Shown: positions 1 through 8,733 of the stretch, piece by piece
Layout of the letters: every line of letters begins with the position of its first letter
Numbering within the stretch: the first letter of the stretch is position 1
Source: Actinomycetes bacterium
GTDB lineage: Bacteria > Planctomycetota > Phycisphaerae > JAACET01
Reading direction: 5' to 3'
Assembly: GCA_030614915.1 (NCBI GenBank)
Contig: JAUXAG010000004.1
Coordinates: 1 to 64,000, forward strand
Length of the DNA stretch: 64,000 bases
Program-made: the position numbers and the translations under genes
The notes under the pieces: generated by a model
What the model was told of the DNA's origin: nothing
What the model saw: only the letters and a program-made list of their open reading frames with translations
The model's database searches: none

Positions 1-1651
1 GCTGAGCGGCGTTCAGCACGGGACAGTCGCCGTAAAAGCTGGTGAATCGGCCGGCTAAATCATAGAGATAATTACACAACACGTTGGGCTTATAGGTGGC
101 CTGGGCTTGATAGATAGCATCGGGCAGGCGAAGGATGTGCTTGGCCAAAGCAAGCTCGGCCTGGTGGTCCAGGTGGACTTGGGCGGGGGCCCGGCGCAAT
201 TCGTCAAGGTTGATCCGCCCCTTACGGAAGATGCTCTGGACGCGGACGTAGGCGTACTGCAGATAGGGGGCGGTGTTGCCGTCGAGGCTGAGCATCCTGT
301 CCCAGTCGAAGACGTAATCGCTGGCGGGGTTCTGGGAGAGGTCGGCATATTTGAGGGCGCCAATGCCAACTACTTTGGCGATTTGGCGGCGGTGGTCCTC
401 AGGCAACTCGGGATTTTTTTCAGTGACGGGTTCGAGGGCCCGCTGCTGAGCTTCGTCGAGAAGGTCGGCTAATTTGACGGTGGCACCTTGGCGGGTTTTG
501 AAGGGTTTGGCGTCCTTGCCGAGCATCGAGCCAAAGGCAACATGGGCCAGGTGGGTCGTGGATTTGGCAAAGTCGGCTTGGCGAGCAAGCGTGAAGATCT
601 GCTGAAAGTGGAGCTTTTGGCGAGCGTCGGTTACGTAGATAAGGCGGTCGGCCTTTAAGGTTCTGATGCGGTAACGTAGGGCGGCCAGATCGGTGGTGGA
701 ATACAAGAAGCCTCCGTCGGACTTACGAACGATGACGGGCAGAGGTGAGCCGTCTTTGGCAGTGAAACCTTCGAGGAAGACGCAGGCGGCGCCGTCGGAT
801 TCGGTAATCAAGCCCAGGGAATCCAGGTCGTCAAGGACTTGGGACAAATCGTCGTTGTAATCGCTTTCGCCGCGGACGTCTTCGGGCTGCATCAAGAGGC
901 CCAAACGCGAATAGATGGCGGCGGCGTGGCGGAGAGATTCATCGCGGAAGAGCTGCCAAACCTTGATGGTATCGGGATCGTGGGCCTGGAGGTCAACTAC
1001 GGCTTGGCGTGCCTGGGAGGCGAAGTGGGGGTCGGAGTCGAAGAGCTGTTTGGCTTGCCGATAGAAGTCCTCCAGGTCGGCCAGCTGCAGGGGGGATGAG
1101 CCATCCAGAGCCTGGGGCACAGTGCGGCGGAGGAAACTGATAAGCATACCAAACTGAGTTCCCCAATCTCCGACGTGGTTCTGGCGGATGACCTTGTGGC
1201 CGAGGAAACCATTGAGACGGGCGAGGCAGTCACCGATGATACTGGATCGCAAATGGCCGACGTGCATTTCCTTGGCCAGATTCGGACCGGCATAGTCGAT
1301 GACTACGGTTTGAGGTTCGGCAAGCTTGGGCACGCCAATCCGGTCGTCGGCGCAGAGCTCGGCAGTGCGGGATTCGAGCCAGTCCTGGCGCAGACGCAGA
1401 TTGATAAAGCCCGGGGCGGCGACTTCGGGGGCCTGGCAGATATCGCCGACCTCCAGGGCCTGGACTATTTTTTCGGCTAATTGTCGAGGGTTTTTCTTGA
1501 GCTGCTTGGCCAGGGGCATGACGCCGTTGATCTGGTAATCTCCGAAGCGGTCCTCGGCCGAGGCTTTGAGAATAGGTGGGGCGTCCAGGTGAGTCGCGGC
1601 TTGAATGGCTGCGGCTGCACGTTGAGAGAGAATGTCGATGATGGATTCCAT
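1..1651 (-). CDS. argS: arginyl-tRNA synthetase, 3' end cut by window edge
   Basis: Manual minus-strand translation: MESIIDILSQRAAAAIQAATHLDAPP...VVIDYAGPNLAKEMHVGHLRSSIIGDCLARLNGFLGHKVIRQNHVGDWGTQFGML..., typical class I ArgRS. Runs off the left edge. Confidence 0.95.
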   Translation of the reverse strand, partial: MESIIDILSQRAAAAIQAATHLDAPPILKASAEDRFGDYQINGVMPLAKQLKKNPRQLAEKIVQALEVGDICQAPEVAAPGFINLRLRQDWLESRTAELCADDRIGVPKLAEPQTVVIDYAGPNLAKEMHVGHLRSSIIGDCLARLNGFLGHKVIRQNHVGDWGTQFGMLISFLRRTVPQALDGSSPLQLADLEDFYRQAKQLFDSDPHFASQARQAVVDLQAHDPDTIKVWQLFRDESLRHAAAIYSRLGLLMQPEDVRGESDYNDDLSQVLDDLDSLGLITESDGAACVFLEGFTAKDGSPLPVIVRKSDGGFLYSTTDLAALRYRIRTLKADRLIYVTDARQKLHFQQIFTLARQADFAKSTTHLAHVAFGSMLGKDAKPFKTRQGATVKLADLLDEAQQRALEPVTEKNPELPEDHRRQIAKVVGIGALKYADLSQNPASDYVFDWDRMLSLDGNTAPYLQYAYVRVQSIFRKGRINLDELRRAPAQVHLDHQAELALAKHILRLPDAIYQAQATYKPNVLCNYLYDLAGRFTSFYGDCPVLNAAQ

Positions 1652-1704
1652 ACCAAATTAGATGGTAGGGTTTTAGGGTATGAAGTTCAAGGGAGGATTA
1701 GGAT

Positions 1705-1800
1705 AAACCCCCGGTAAAACCGGGGGCTAAATATACTGGATTCTGCATCAAGTGCCCAATGACAGAAAAGAAACCCCCAGATAAATCTGGGGGCTAAATA
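1705..1800 (+). repeat. composite: family-1 hairpin, degenerate family-2 palindrome, family-1 hairpin (stem variant CAGA/TCTG)
   Basis: aaacccccggtaaaaccgggggctaaata (1705-1733), tggattctgcatcaagtgcccaatgacag (1737-1765), aaacccccagataaatctgggggctaaata (1771-1800). Confidence 0.85.
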
Positions 1801-1820
1801 TGCAGAATCGGCAAAAGGTT

Positions 1821-2162
1821 TTACGTGGAGAGTTTGCGGGGGATGGGCCTTTTCCAACGGGTCTTGGGGGCATCGCCCCAGAGCATCTCCAGATCGTAGT
1901 AGCTGCGGTGCTGGAAATCGAACAAGTGGACGACGACGTCGATGAAGTCGATCAAGACCCAAGTGGCCCGGGGCAGGCCGCCAATAGAAAAGGCAGGGTG
2001 GTCGGCCTGAGCAGCGGTGTCGGCCATCTCCATGGCCAAACTGGTCATCTGGCGATCAGAAGTACCAGTGGCAATGACGAAAAAGTCGGTAACCGGCGAG
2101 AGGCGGCGAAGGTCAAGGACGACAATGTCTGTGCAGTGGCGGTCGAGGGCCAAACGGGCCAA
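1821..2162 (-). CDS. rsfS: ribosomal silencing factor RsfS/Iojap; true start may lie slightly upstream
   Basis: DIVVLDLRRLSPVTDFFVIATGTSDRQMTSLAMEM...WVLIDFIDVVVHLFDFQHRSYYDLEMLWGDA is the RsfS signature. Confidence 0.92.
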   Translation of the reverse strand: MARLALDRHCTDIVVLDLRRLSPVTDFFVIATGTSDRQMTSLAMEMADTAAQADHPAFSIGGLPRATWVLIDFIDVVVHLFDFQHRSYYDLEMLWGDAPKTRWKRPIPRKLST

Positions 2163-2229
2163 CTCTATGGCGACAGTTCTGGAAGTTGGAGGTTTCTTTC
2201 GAGCCAGGGGGGTTCAGCCTCCTTGTGTG

Positions 2230-2300
2230 CCACTGATTATACAGATTCCCAGAAAGAAATACAGAAATTAAACATAAAAGAATACAGATAATACAGAAAG
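2230..2300 (+). repeat. degenerate acagatt-type dispersed repeat
   Basis: ccactgattatacagattcccagaaagaaatacagaaatt. Confidence 0.5.
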
Positions 2301-2354
2301 ACAATCTTGGCGGGAATGACATGGCTACTGTTCGGGCACGGCTATTTAGAGGAA

Positions 2355-3695
2355 CTAGTACAAGATGGCGTGGATGGCCAGGAGCACGTTGATAATTATG
2401 GAGATAATCAGGGCCAGGATGAGAATGGGGGCAACGGGTACTGGAGCTGCGGTCGGCTTTTGGACAGAGATGGGCTTGGCTTTAGTTTCGGTTTCGGCTT
2501 TGGCTCTGGCTTGGGCTTTGACGGCGTCTCCGGTAGGTATGGGCCCTTCGATGGAGACCTGCTGTCCGGAGACACTAGATTCCTCGGCCAAACCGGTGAG
2601 TAGCTTGGCATCAAGACGTTCGCGAGCGAGGAGGGGAGATTCGCCTTTGGCAATACATTCGAGGTCCACGAGCATGTCTTTTGCGCTTTTGTAACGGTCA
2701 TCGCGGTTTTTGGCCATCATCATCTCAATGACTTCAGCGATACCGGCGGAGAGCTTGGTATTGATGTGATCAGGGGGTACAAGTTCCTGTTTGAGGTGCT
2801 TGTGCATGATGGCGGAGGGGTTGGGCCCTTCAAAGGGCACCCGTCCAGTAACCATGTGATAGGCGGTGGCTCCGAGGGAATAGATATCGATGCGAGCGTC
2901 GAGATCTCGTTCTCCGCGGATCTGCTCGGGGGCGATGTAGTAAGGCGTTCCGTAAGCCCTTCCGGCCTCAGAGGCGGCGGCTCTCAAATCGGCCATTTCG
3001 CGGGCCAAACCCAGGTCGGCGAGTTTGACCACACCGCCCGAGGCAAGCATGATGTTTTTTGGTTTTACATCACGGTGAATGAAGCCGCGTTCGTGGGCGT
3101 GGGCCAAGGCCCTGGCGGCTTGAATGATAATGTTCAAGGCCTCTTTTTCGGTAAACTTCTTTCCCCTGGCCATCTGCTCGTGGATGCTCTCACCCTCGAC
3201 GCACTCCATGACGAAATAGTGATATCCGCCGGCTTCTCCAACGTCGATGGCCTGGACAATGTTATTGTGGTTGAGCTGGGCTGCGGCTCGCCCTTCCTTA
3301 TAGAAACGTTCGACGAACTCTCGGTCGCGGCTAAGATGCTTGGGCATAATCTTGACAGCGACAATACGATCGAGGGAAATCTGCTTGGCCCTGTAAACGG
3401 TAGCCATGGCACCGGAGCCGATCTTTTCGAGCATCTGAAATCCGGGGATTTGTCGAAGCGGCGTATCAGCCTCCAGGCGAGACTTGATACGCTCGATCTG
3501 CTTGGAGGTGAGGTAGCCGTGGGCGACCAGCACGCCGCTGATGGAGGTTTGCTCGTTTTGGTCGGTCAAGGCCTGCTGGGCCTGGATACACTCGTCCAAC
3601 TCTACCTGGTCAATCAAACCATGTCCGAGAAGATAGTGTAGAAGCCCATTTTGGGAATCTTTAGGCGATATTTTATTATTATTATTCTCACTCAT
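2355..3695 (-). CDS. serine/threonine protein kinase with N-terminal MshEN/GspE-N-like segment and C-terminal TM
   Basis: IGSGAMATVYRAK, VAVKIM, HRDVKPKNIML, DLGLA, GTPYYIAPEQ; N-terminal GLLHYLLGHGLIDQVELDECIQAQQ; C-terminal hydrophobic helix. Confidence 0.93.
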   Translation of the reverse strand: MSENNNNKISPKDSQNGLLHYLLGHGLIDQVELDECIQAQQALTDQNEQTSISGVLVAHGYLTSKQIERIKSRLEADTPLRQIPGFQMLEKIGSGAMATVYRAKQISLDRIVAVKIMPKHLSRDREFVERFYKEGRAAAQLNHNNIVQAIDVGEAGGYHYFVMECVEGESIHEQMARGKKFTEKEALNIIIQAARALAHAHERGFIHRDVKPKNIMLASGGVVKLADLGLAREMADLRAAASEAGRAYGTPYYIAPEQIRGERDLDARIDIYSLGATAYHMVTGRVPFEGPNPSAIMHKHLKQELVPPDHINTKLSAGIAEVIEMMMAKNRDDRYKSAKDMLVDLECIAKGESPLLARERLDAKLLTGLAEESSVSGQQVSIEGPIPTGDAVKAQARAKAETETKAKPISVQKPTAAPVPVAPILILALIISIIINVLLAIHAILY

Positions 3696-3799
3696 AAATA
3701 CACTACAGGCCAATTACAGACCAGAGCGGCAATAGAAGATACCCTAGATATCGTCCAGGTCTGGTCGGGTCAACAACAATTATGACTTTTTTAGGGGAA

Positions 3800-4804
3800 T
3801 CAGTTTTCATAGTAACACTGCTCCGGGCCGATAGTTGGAGCGAATTTTCCGGTGCCCCAGAGGAAACGGCGGACCTTGGTGCAGAGGTGACACTTGCCAG
3901 CAAAACCGTCCTGGTCGGGTTGATAGCCGAGACGGGCGGCAATGCAGACAAGGCCGTAGGGACCCTGCTGAACTAAGGTCTGGAGGATCTGGTCTTCGCT
4001 GCTGAGCAAGAGGTCCCATAATTGGGGCAGGGGATTTTGGCGGGCGTTACCAACAACCAGGCCGGCGCAGACGCCGGGAAAAACGTTTCCGGCTGGGTCA
4101 ATATGCACATGGCGGCTGGCCAATATAGGCTTGCGGCAATCCTGCCCGGCAAAGGTCCGCAGGTCGTGCAGTTGGAGCAGGGGGGCAATTTCTGCGGCGG
4201 CCCGGCCGGTGAGTCTGTCGTGATGGCTCTGCCAAGCGTGGCGATAAGCCTGGCGGGACTGTTGGGGACTCAGGTCGGAGATATCGACGGGATTGGCAAA
4301 AAAGTCTCGCCAGCGGATTCGAACCCTATGGGCACCGAGAACGTCTGTGGCTGCCTGGACGAGCAGTTTGACCCGCTCGAAAGGGATGTAGCGTTGGTGG
4401 TAGAGGTCGCAACTGACGACCAAACGTCCGAGGTGCAGCTGGTGGAGGAGGCGGCAACGCTGCTGAACTTGCTGTGGTTCGGTGCACCAAAAGGCGTTGG
4501 TTTCGAGCTCATAAGCACAGAGGCCCTGAGCATGGGCTGCCTGGAGAATGGCCAGCAGAGCGGGCCAATTGGCAAAGGGCTCACCACCGGTCAGATGAAT
4601 TTTAGCGGCTGGCCCGGCCATGGCTTCGAGTCCTTTCCAGTAAGCCAGGGCGTCGGAAACGCTCATGAAAGAAGTCCGCTGTTTGGGCCCACAGTTGAGA
4701 TAGCAGATGGCACAGCGGCAATTGCACCAGTAAGTCAAGATGAGTCCAGCAGATTTCCAGGGCTTGGGCGAAGATGGCGTGGTTGGTTGTTGCTGGGGGC
4801 TCAT
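3800..4804 (-). CDS. radical SAM protein with Cys-rich C-terminal region
   Basis: LTYWCNCRCAICYLNC contains CxxxCxxC; C-terminal CHLCTKV. Confidence 0.85.
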   Translation of the reverse strand: MSPQQQPTTPSSPKPWKSAGLILTYWCNCRCAICYLNCGPKQRTSFMSVSDALAYWKGLEAMAGPAAKIHLTGGEPFANWPALLAILQAAHAQGLCAYELETNAFWCTEPQQVQQRCRLLHQLHLGRLVVSCDLYHQRYIPFERVKLLVQAATDVLGAHRVRIRWRDFFANPVDISDLSPQQSRQAYRHAWQSHHDRLTGRAAAEIAPLLQLHDLRTFAGQDCRKPILASRHVHIDPAGNVFPGVCAGLVVGNARQNPLPQLWDLLLSSEDQILQTLVQQGPYGLVCIAARLGYQPDQDGFAGKCHLCTKVRRFLWGTGKFAPTIGPEQCYYEN

Positions 4805-4973
4805 TATTCGTTTTGTTTAATTATAGGCTGGGAATTGGGTTTTTGCCTGCGGTCCTTGGGAAAACATGCAGCTGAGGCGGTTTGTAGGGCTGAACGGTTG
4901 ACGGTCAATGAGAGAAAGGATAAACTCCCAGAGAGATAAACAAGGGAGGTCTTGTGGCGGGTGGTGGATATTG

Positions 4974-5588
4974 ATGGCTGAGCAACGAATAGGATTACTG
5001 GGGGGCACGTTTGACCCGATCCACTTTGGGCATCTGCTGCTGGCGGTTCACAGCTACGAGGAGCTGGAGCTGGATCGGGTGATATTTATACCGTCTCGGT
5101 TGCCTCCTCACAAGTCTCAGCCGGTGGCCGAGGCGGCTGATCGACTGGAGATGGTTCGTTTGGCCCTGGCTGATGATGATCGTTTCCTGGTCTGCGACTG
5201 CGAGCTGGGCAGAGCAGAGCCAAGTTACACGATCGAGACGGTGCGGCAACTGCAAAGCTCGCTGGGGTCCGATAGCCATTTGTTCTGGCTGATCGGCTCG
5301 GACATGGTGACAGACTTGCCCAGCTGGCATAAGATAGGTGAACTGGTCGAGTTGATTGAAATCATTGTGGTTGGCCGGGCGGGTCAGGCTGAGCCGGACT
5401 ATCCGGCGCTGGAGCCGACTCTGACGGCCGAACAGATTAGGCGGCTCAGAGCCCAAGGGATCAAGCTTCCGCTGATTGATATTTCGTCAACAGCGATCAG
5501 AGAACGGATCGGGGCCGGACAATCAGCTCGCTATCTGCTGCCCAGAGTGGTCGAAGAGTACATAACCCAGCACAAGCTGTACCGATAA
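4974..5588 (+). CDS. nadD: nicotinate-nucleotide adenylyltransferase
   Basis: RIGLLGGTFDPIHFGHLLLA...; ...SSTAIRERIGAGQSARYLLPRVVEEYI. Confidence 0.95.
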   Translation: MAEQRIGLLGGTFDPIHFGHLLLAVHSYEELELDRVIFIPSRLPPHKSQPVAEAADRLEMVRLALADDDRFLVCDCELGRAEPSYTIETVRQLQSSLGSDSHLFWLIGSDMVTDLPSWHKIGELVELIEIIVVGRAGQAEPDYPALEPTLTAEQIRRLRAQGIKLPLIDISSTAIRERIGAGQSARYLLPRVVEEYITQHKLYR

Positions 5589-5614
5589 GACTAAACTAGC
5601 AGATATGCCGGCGC

Positions 5615-5686
5615 AAAAAAAACGGAGCCGGAGAGCATGGGGGGGAATACTCAGAGCCGACTCCTAGCCCGAAGGGCTCGGGCTTA
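5615..5686 (-). ncRNA. candidate small RNA with promoter and intrinsic terminator
   Basis: Minus-strand TTGACC-17-TAGATT (5692-5720), hairpin AGCCC-UUC-GGGCU, terminator stem GGAGUCGG/CCGGCUCC enclosing UAUUCCCCCCCAUG, then U8. Confidence 0.6.
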
Positions 5687-5691
5687 GATGT

Positions 5692-5720
5692 AATCTACAA
5701 TATCGCGGCGGCCAGGTCAA
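5692..5720 (-). promoter_or_regulatory. sigma70-like promoter for candidate sRNA
   Basis: TTGACC N17 TAGATT on minus strand. Confidence 0.55.
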
Positions 5721-5999
5721 GAGAATTTAGCAAAAAAATCACCGCAAGGCTAATAAGTTACAACTTATTTATGCCAAAATGGTTAGCGTTTTAATTCTTG
5801 TGTTTTGGAAAGTTTGACTGGGTTTACGGTGTGATTTGGGATGGTAATTGTGTTTGGCGAAGGCCGGCGGGTGGAGACTCGGGCAAAGAGCCAAGTGTCC
5901 TGGCAGAGTTGGGCGAGGGGGGACTTTGCTTGACAGAGGCAAGTTGGGGGTTTAGGCTGTGCAGGCGGGCATTCTTTCAAAGGCAGTAAGGACAGGCAT

Positions 6000-6530
6000 A
6001 TGGGCAGCAGCAAGCACAGGGGATTGCGGCCGGGCAAGAAGGGGCTGCTGGTGGCTCTGGTGATGCTGTGCTGGTGCGGGTGTGTGTCTAAAGAATTCCA
6101 TAAGGAACCGGTTCCGAAAATAGACGTGCGGGAACTGCTTGAGCCGGTAAGGATCAAGGTTCATCATTCCTCAACCGTGGTGCGCAAAGAGGCAGGGGGA
6201 AAATTTGACGGTTTGGTTGTGGCCTGCGAGGTCAAGGACCGTTTCGGGGACCCGGTGAAGGCCTTAGGGGTAATGCGTTTTGAAGCCTACGCCTACGCCC
6301 GAAGCCAGCCGGGAAATAAAGGAGCACGAGTGGGTTTTTGGCCGAGCGTGAGTATCGACTCGCTGGAGGCAATACAACAACACTGGGATGGTATTTGGGG
6401 GCTTTATCGATTCAACCTTAGATGGCAAAGGCAGGTTGGAGTGAGAGATCGCTTCGTACTGGAAGCGACGCTGACTACACCGGAAGGAGAGCAACTGAGC
6501 GACAGGCGTGTTCTGGAAGTTCGGCCTTAG
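6000..6530 (+). CDS. putative lipoprotein of unknown function
   Basis: KKGLLVALVMLCWCGCVSKEF: hydrophobic segment followed by lipobox-like Cys. Confidence 0.7.
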   Translation: MGSSKHRGLRPGKKGLLVALVMLCWCGCVSKEFHKEPVPKIDVRELLEPVRIKVHHSSTVVRKEAGGKFDGLVVACEVKDRFGDPVKALGVMRFEAYAYARSQPGNKGARVGFWPSVSIDSLEAIQQHWDGIWGLYRFNLRWQRQVGVRDRFVLEATLTTPEGEQLSDRRVLEVRP

Positions 6531-6574
6531 GACTATAAAGGCGCAAAGGCGGGATAAACCGGGGATGAGCAAAG

Positions 6575-6657
6575 AAACCCCCGGTAACGCGTAGCGTCCT
6601 TCGGAAACCGGGGGCTAAATACTGAAGAGCTCCCCAGGATAAACCTGGGGGCTAAAC
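6575..6657 (+). repeat. two family-1 hairpins; first carries an 18-nt insertion in its loop (6588-6605)
   Basis: aaacccccggtaa[cgcgtagcgtccttcgga]aaccgggggctaaata ... tccccaggataaacctgggggctaaac. Confidence 0.88.
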
Positions 6658-6672
6658 AAAAGGACGGGGGAA

Positions 6673-7767
6673 TTACTTTCTTCCAGCAACTCGGCGGCGC
6701 AGAGCAGTAATGTCTGAAGGTCTGCTGTGGACCACGATGCTGGTCTGGTAAGTGCGGGTCTGTCCGGGCCTGAGTCGGTGAGAGGGGTCGGTCTTGCGAG
6801 CAGTATCCGGAACAGCCCACATGGGGCTATTAAGGGGTTCGATGGCGCAGACGTATTCGCCTCGTGGTCCCCAATGCTGCCAATTGAGGACTCTTTGGAA
6901 CTGCTTCATGCTGCAGCGGATTTCGACGGCCAAGCCGAGCTTGGGGTTGTGTACGCCCAGCGAGACCATCTTGTTGCGATCGGTTTTGGGCTCGATGAAG
7001 GCGCAGGCTTCTCCGGCGCCTTTGTGCGCCGGGAGGGGCTGGGGGACCAACTTGAATTTGTTGGATCTGCTGAAGAACTGCTCGCAACCAATGATAGGGA
7101 TAGTCTTGCCGGACCAGAGCAATTCACTTCCGGCATCGAGGAGGGGATAGCCGAAATTGATATGCAGCAGCCAGACATGGGGGACAGTCTCGTTGCCCAG
7201 ATTTCTAAAGGTGTCGGTTATGTTTATGGCCGGCTGGCCGAGCTCGGAGGTAATGGTGCGTCTGAGCTCGATATTGGGTCCGAAGACCTTGGCGGTGCGA
7301 ACCGTGCCGGTGATGGCCATGGTTGTTTGGCCGGTGGTCAAATCAGGGTTGAGCAGCGACTCAAGTGTGGCCGGGGTGTTGGAATGACGACCATGGAGGC
7401 CAAGTTCTTCGCCGTTTCGGATAGTGGGCGGGCCCAAATGAGTCGGGCCACAAGAAACCACCAAACCACCGTAAAAACCGCGGAGCCAATCGAAGCCCCT
7501 ATCCAGAGCCCTGGTGGGGGCGGTGATGCCGCCAAAACTGTGCCAGCAAAGGCTGTGTGGGCCAAAAAAGGCATCGGCAATATCTAGGCCGCGGTCGATG
7601 AGCACTTTGTAGCGGAGGGCAGAGCCGGTATTGACCCAGGCTATACGAGTACCGCGGCCGGGGCCATTGTCGAGGACGGAAGTTTCGATGCCGCCGAGCT
7701 GGGTGGGATTGATGAGCTTGGACTTAGCGGCCAACAAGGCCTTAGTGCGTCTGGAGGATTTAGCCAT
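6673..7767 (-). CDS. DUF4432 family protein (aldose-1-epimerase-like)
   Basis: VLIDRGLDIADAFFGPHSLCWHSFGGITAP...GLHGRHSNTPA. Confidence 0.8.
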   Translation of the reverse strand: MAKSSRRTKALLAAKSKLINPTQLGGIETSVLDNGPGRGTRIAWVNTGSALRYKVLIDRGLDIADAFFGPHSLCWHSFGGITAPTRALDRGFDWLRGFYGGLVVSCGPTHLGPPTIRNGEELGLHGRHSNTPATLESLLNPDLTTGQTTMAITGTVRTAKVFGPNIELRRTITSELGQPAINITDTFRNLGNETVPHVWLLHINFGYPLLDAGSELLWSGKTIPIIGCEQFFSRSNKFKLVPQPLPAHKGAGEACAFIEPKTDRNKMVSLGVHNPKLGLAVEIRCSMKQFQRVLNWQHWGPRGEYVCAIEPLNSPMWAVPDTARKTDPSHRLRPGQTRTYQTSIVVHSRPSDITALRRRVAGRK

Positions 7768-7891
7768 AATCAGCTCCCTTTCAAGAAAAGTCTGGTTAAT
7801 GAGCAGATTGAGACATCGCCAAAAGCGTACAAAAGTCGGGCATTATCTGCAAGGGGCCATCCGGGGGGCGAATTTGAGCGCCGAAAACACT

Positions 7892-7920
7892 TTGACAAGC
7901 ATCGGGAAAGGACAGATAAT
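7892..7920 (+). promoter_or_regulatory. sigma70-like promoter upstream of membrane protein-rmuC
   Basis: TTGACA N17 GATAAT. Confidence 0.6.
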
Positions 7921-8007
7921 TATGACCGACAGATAGAAGGGGGGCTTGGACAAAAGCAATGTTGCGTGGTGCAAGGAAAGGCTTCTAGAAAAGAAAGGAG
8001 GCTTAAG

Positions 8008-8712
8008 ATGGCAGAGGATGAATATGCAAGTGCGGCAGGAGCTTACGTGGAGGCGATGCGGACCGTGCGGGGGGTGAAGAATCTTTTTTTCGGGCTGCTG
8101 GTAGTGGTGATCCTCTTTCTGGTGGCGGCGTTTTGCCTGGTCCGGTACGCGGTGGTGCTGGAAGGTGCGAACCAATTGGTCTGGGAGAACTGGCTAAGCT
8201 GGGCGTTTCCGTTCTCGGCCTTCGTGGGAGTAGTGGTGGGATGCCTGTATGTGCTGACACTATTGGTCGGGCTGAAGATATCGTTGGCGGGTCGGCTGGA
8301 AGGGGCGGCGGGGCTGACTAAGGGGTTCTTCTGGTCGCTGCTTTTTCTGGCTATTCTTCTGCCCTGGCAGAACATACTGATGCACAAGGTAGCCGGGGAA
8401 CAGATGCCCATGCTGCGGACTGTGCCTGGGGTATTGTTCGGACTGGGCGAGCTAAAGGAGGAGACGGCGGTGAAGACTGAAGAATCGAAGGAAGCTCGGA
8501 AATCCAAGCCCAAGGAAGCTGTCGAGAAAGAAGAGGGCACAAAGGTGGATGTGCCCAAAGAAGCCCGGCTGGCGATAAGATTCATTCTTTACCCAATAGC
8601 GGCGTTGCTGCTGCTGGTGGCAGCCCAGAGCAAATATCGGCCGCAGCGAGTAGAGATGCCTGAGCCGGTGAGCATTTCGCGACTGACCGAGCAGCCACCG
8701 GAAACACCATAG
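8008..8712 (+). CDS. hypothetical membrane protein
   Basis: AAGAAAGGAGG Shine-Dalgarno then ATG; several hydrophobic helices and a Lys/Glu-rich linker. Confidence 0.75.
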   Translation: MAEDEYASAAGAYVEAMRTVRGVKNLFFGLLVVVILFLVAAFCLVRYAVVLEGANQLVWENWLSWAFPFSAFVGVVVGCLYVLTLLVGLKISLAGRLEGAAGLTKGFFWSLLFLAILLPWQNILMHKVAGEQMPMLRTVPGVLFGLGELKEETAVKTEESKEARKSKPKEAVEKEEGTKVDVPKEARLAIRFILYPIAALLLLVAAQSKYRPQRVEMPEPVSISRLTEQPPETP

Positions 8713-8733
8713 TAACAAGGTGGAAAAGTTGTT

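Noticed and set aside
4022-4939. 305-aa plus-strand ORF
   Set aside because: Antisense to the radical SAM gene; no domain features.
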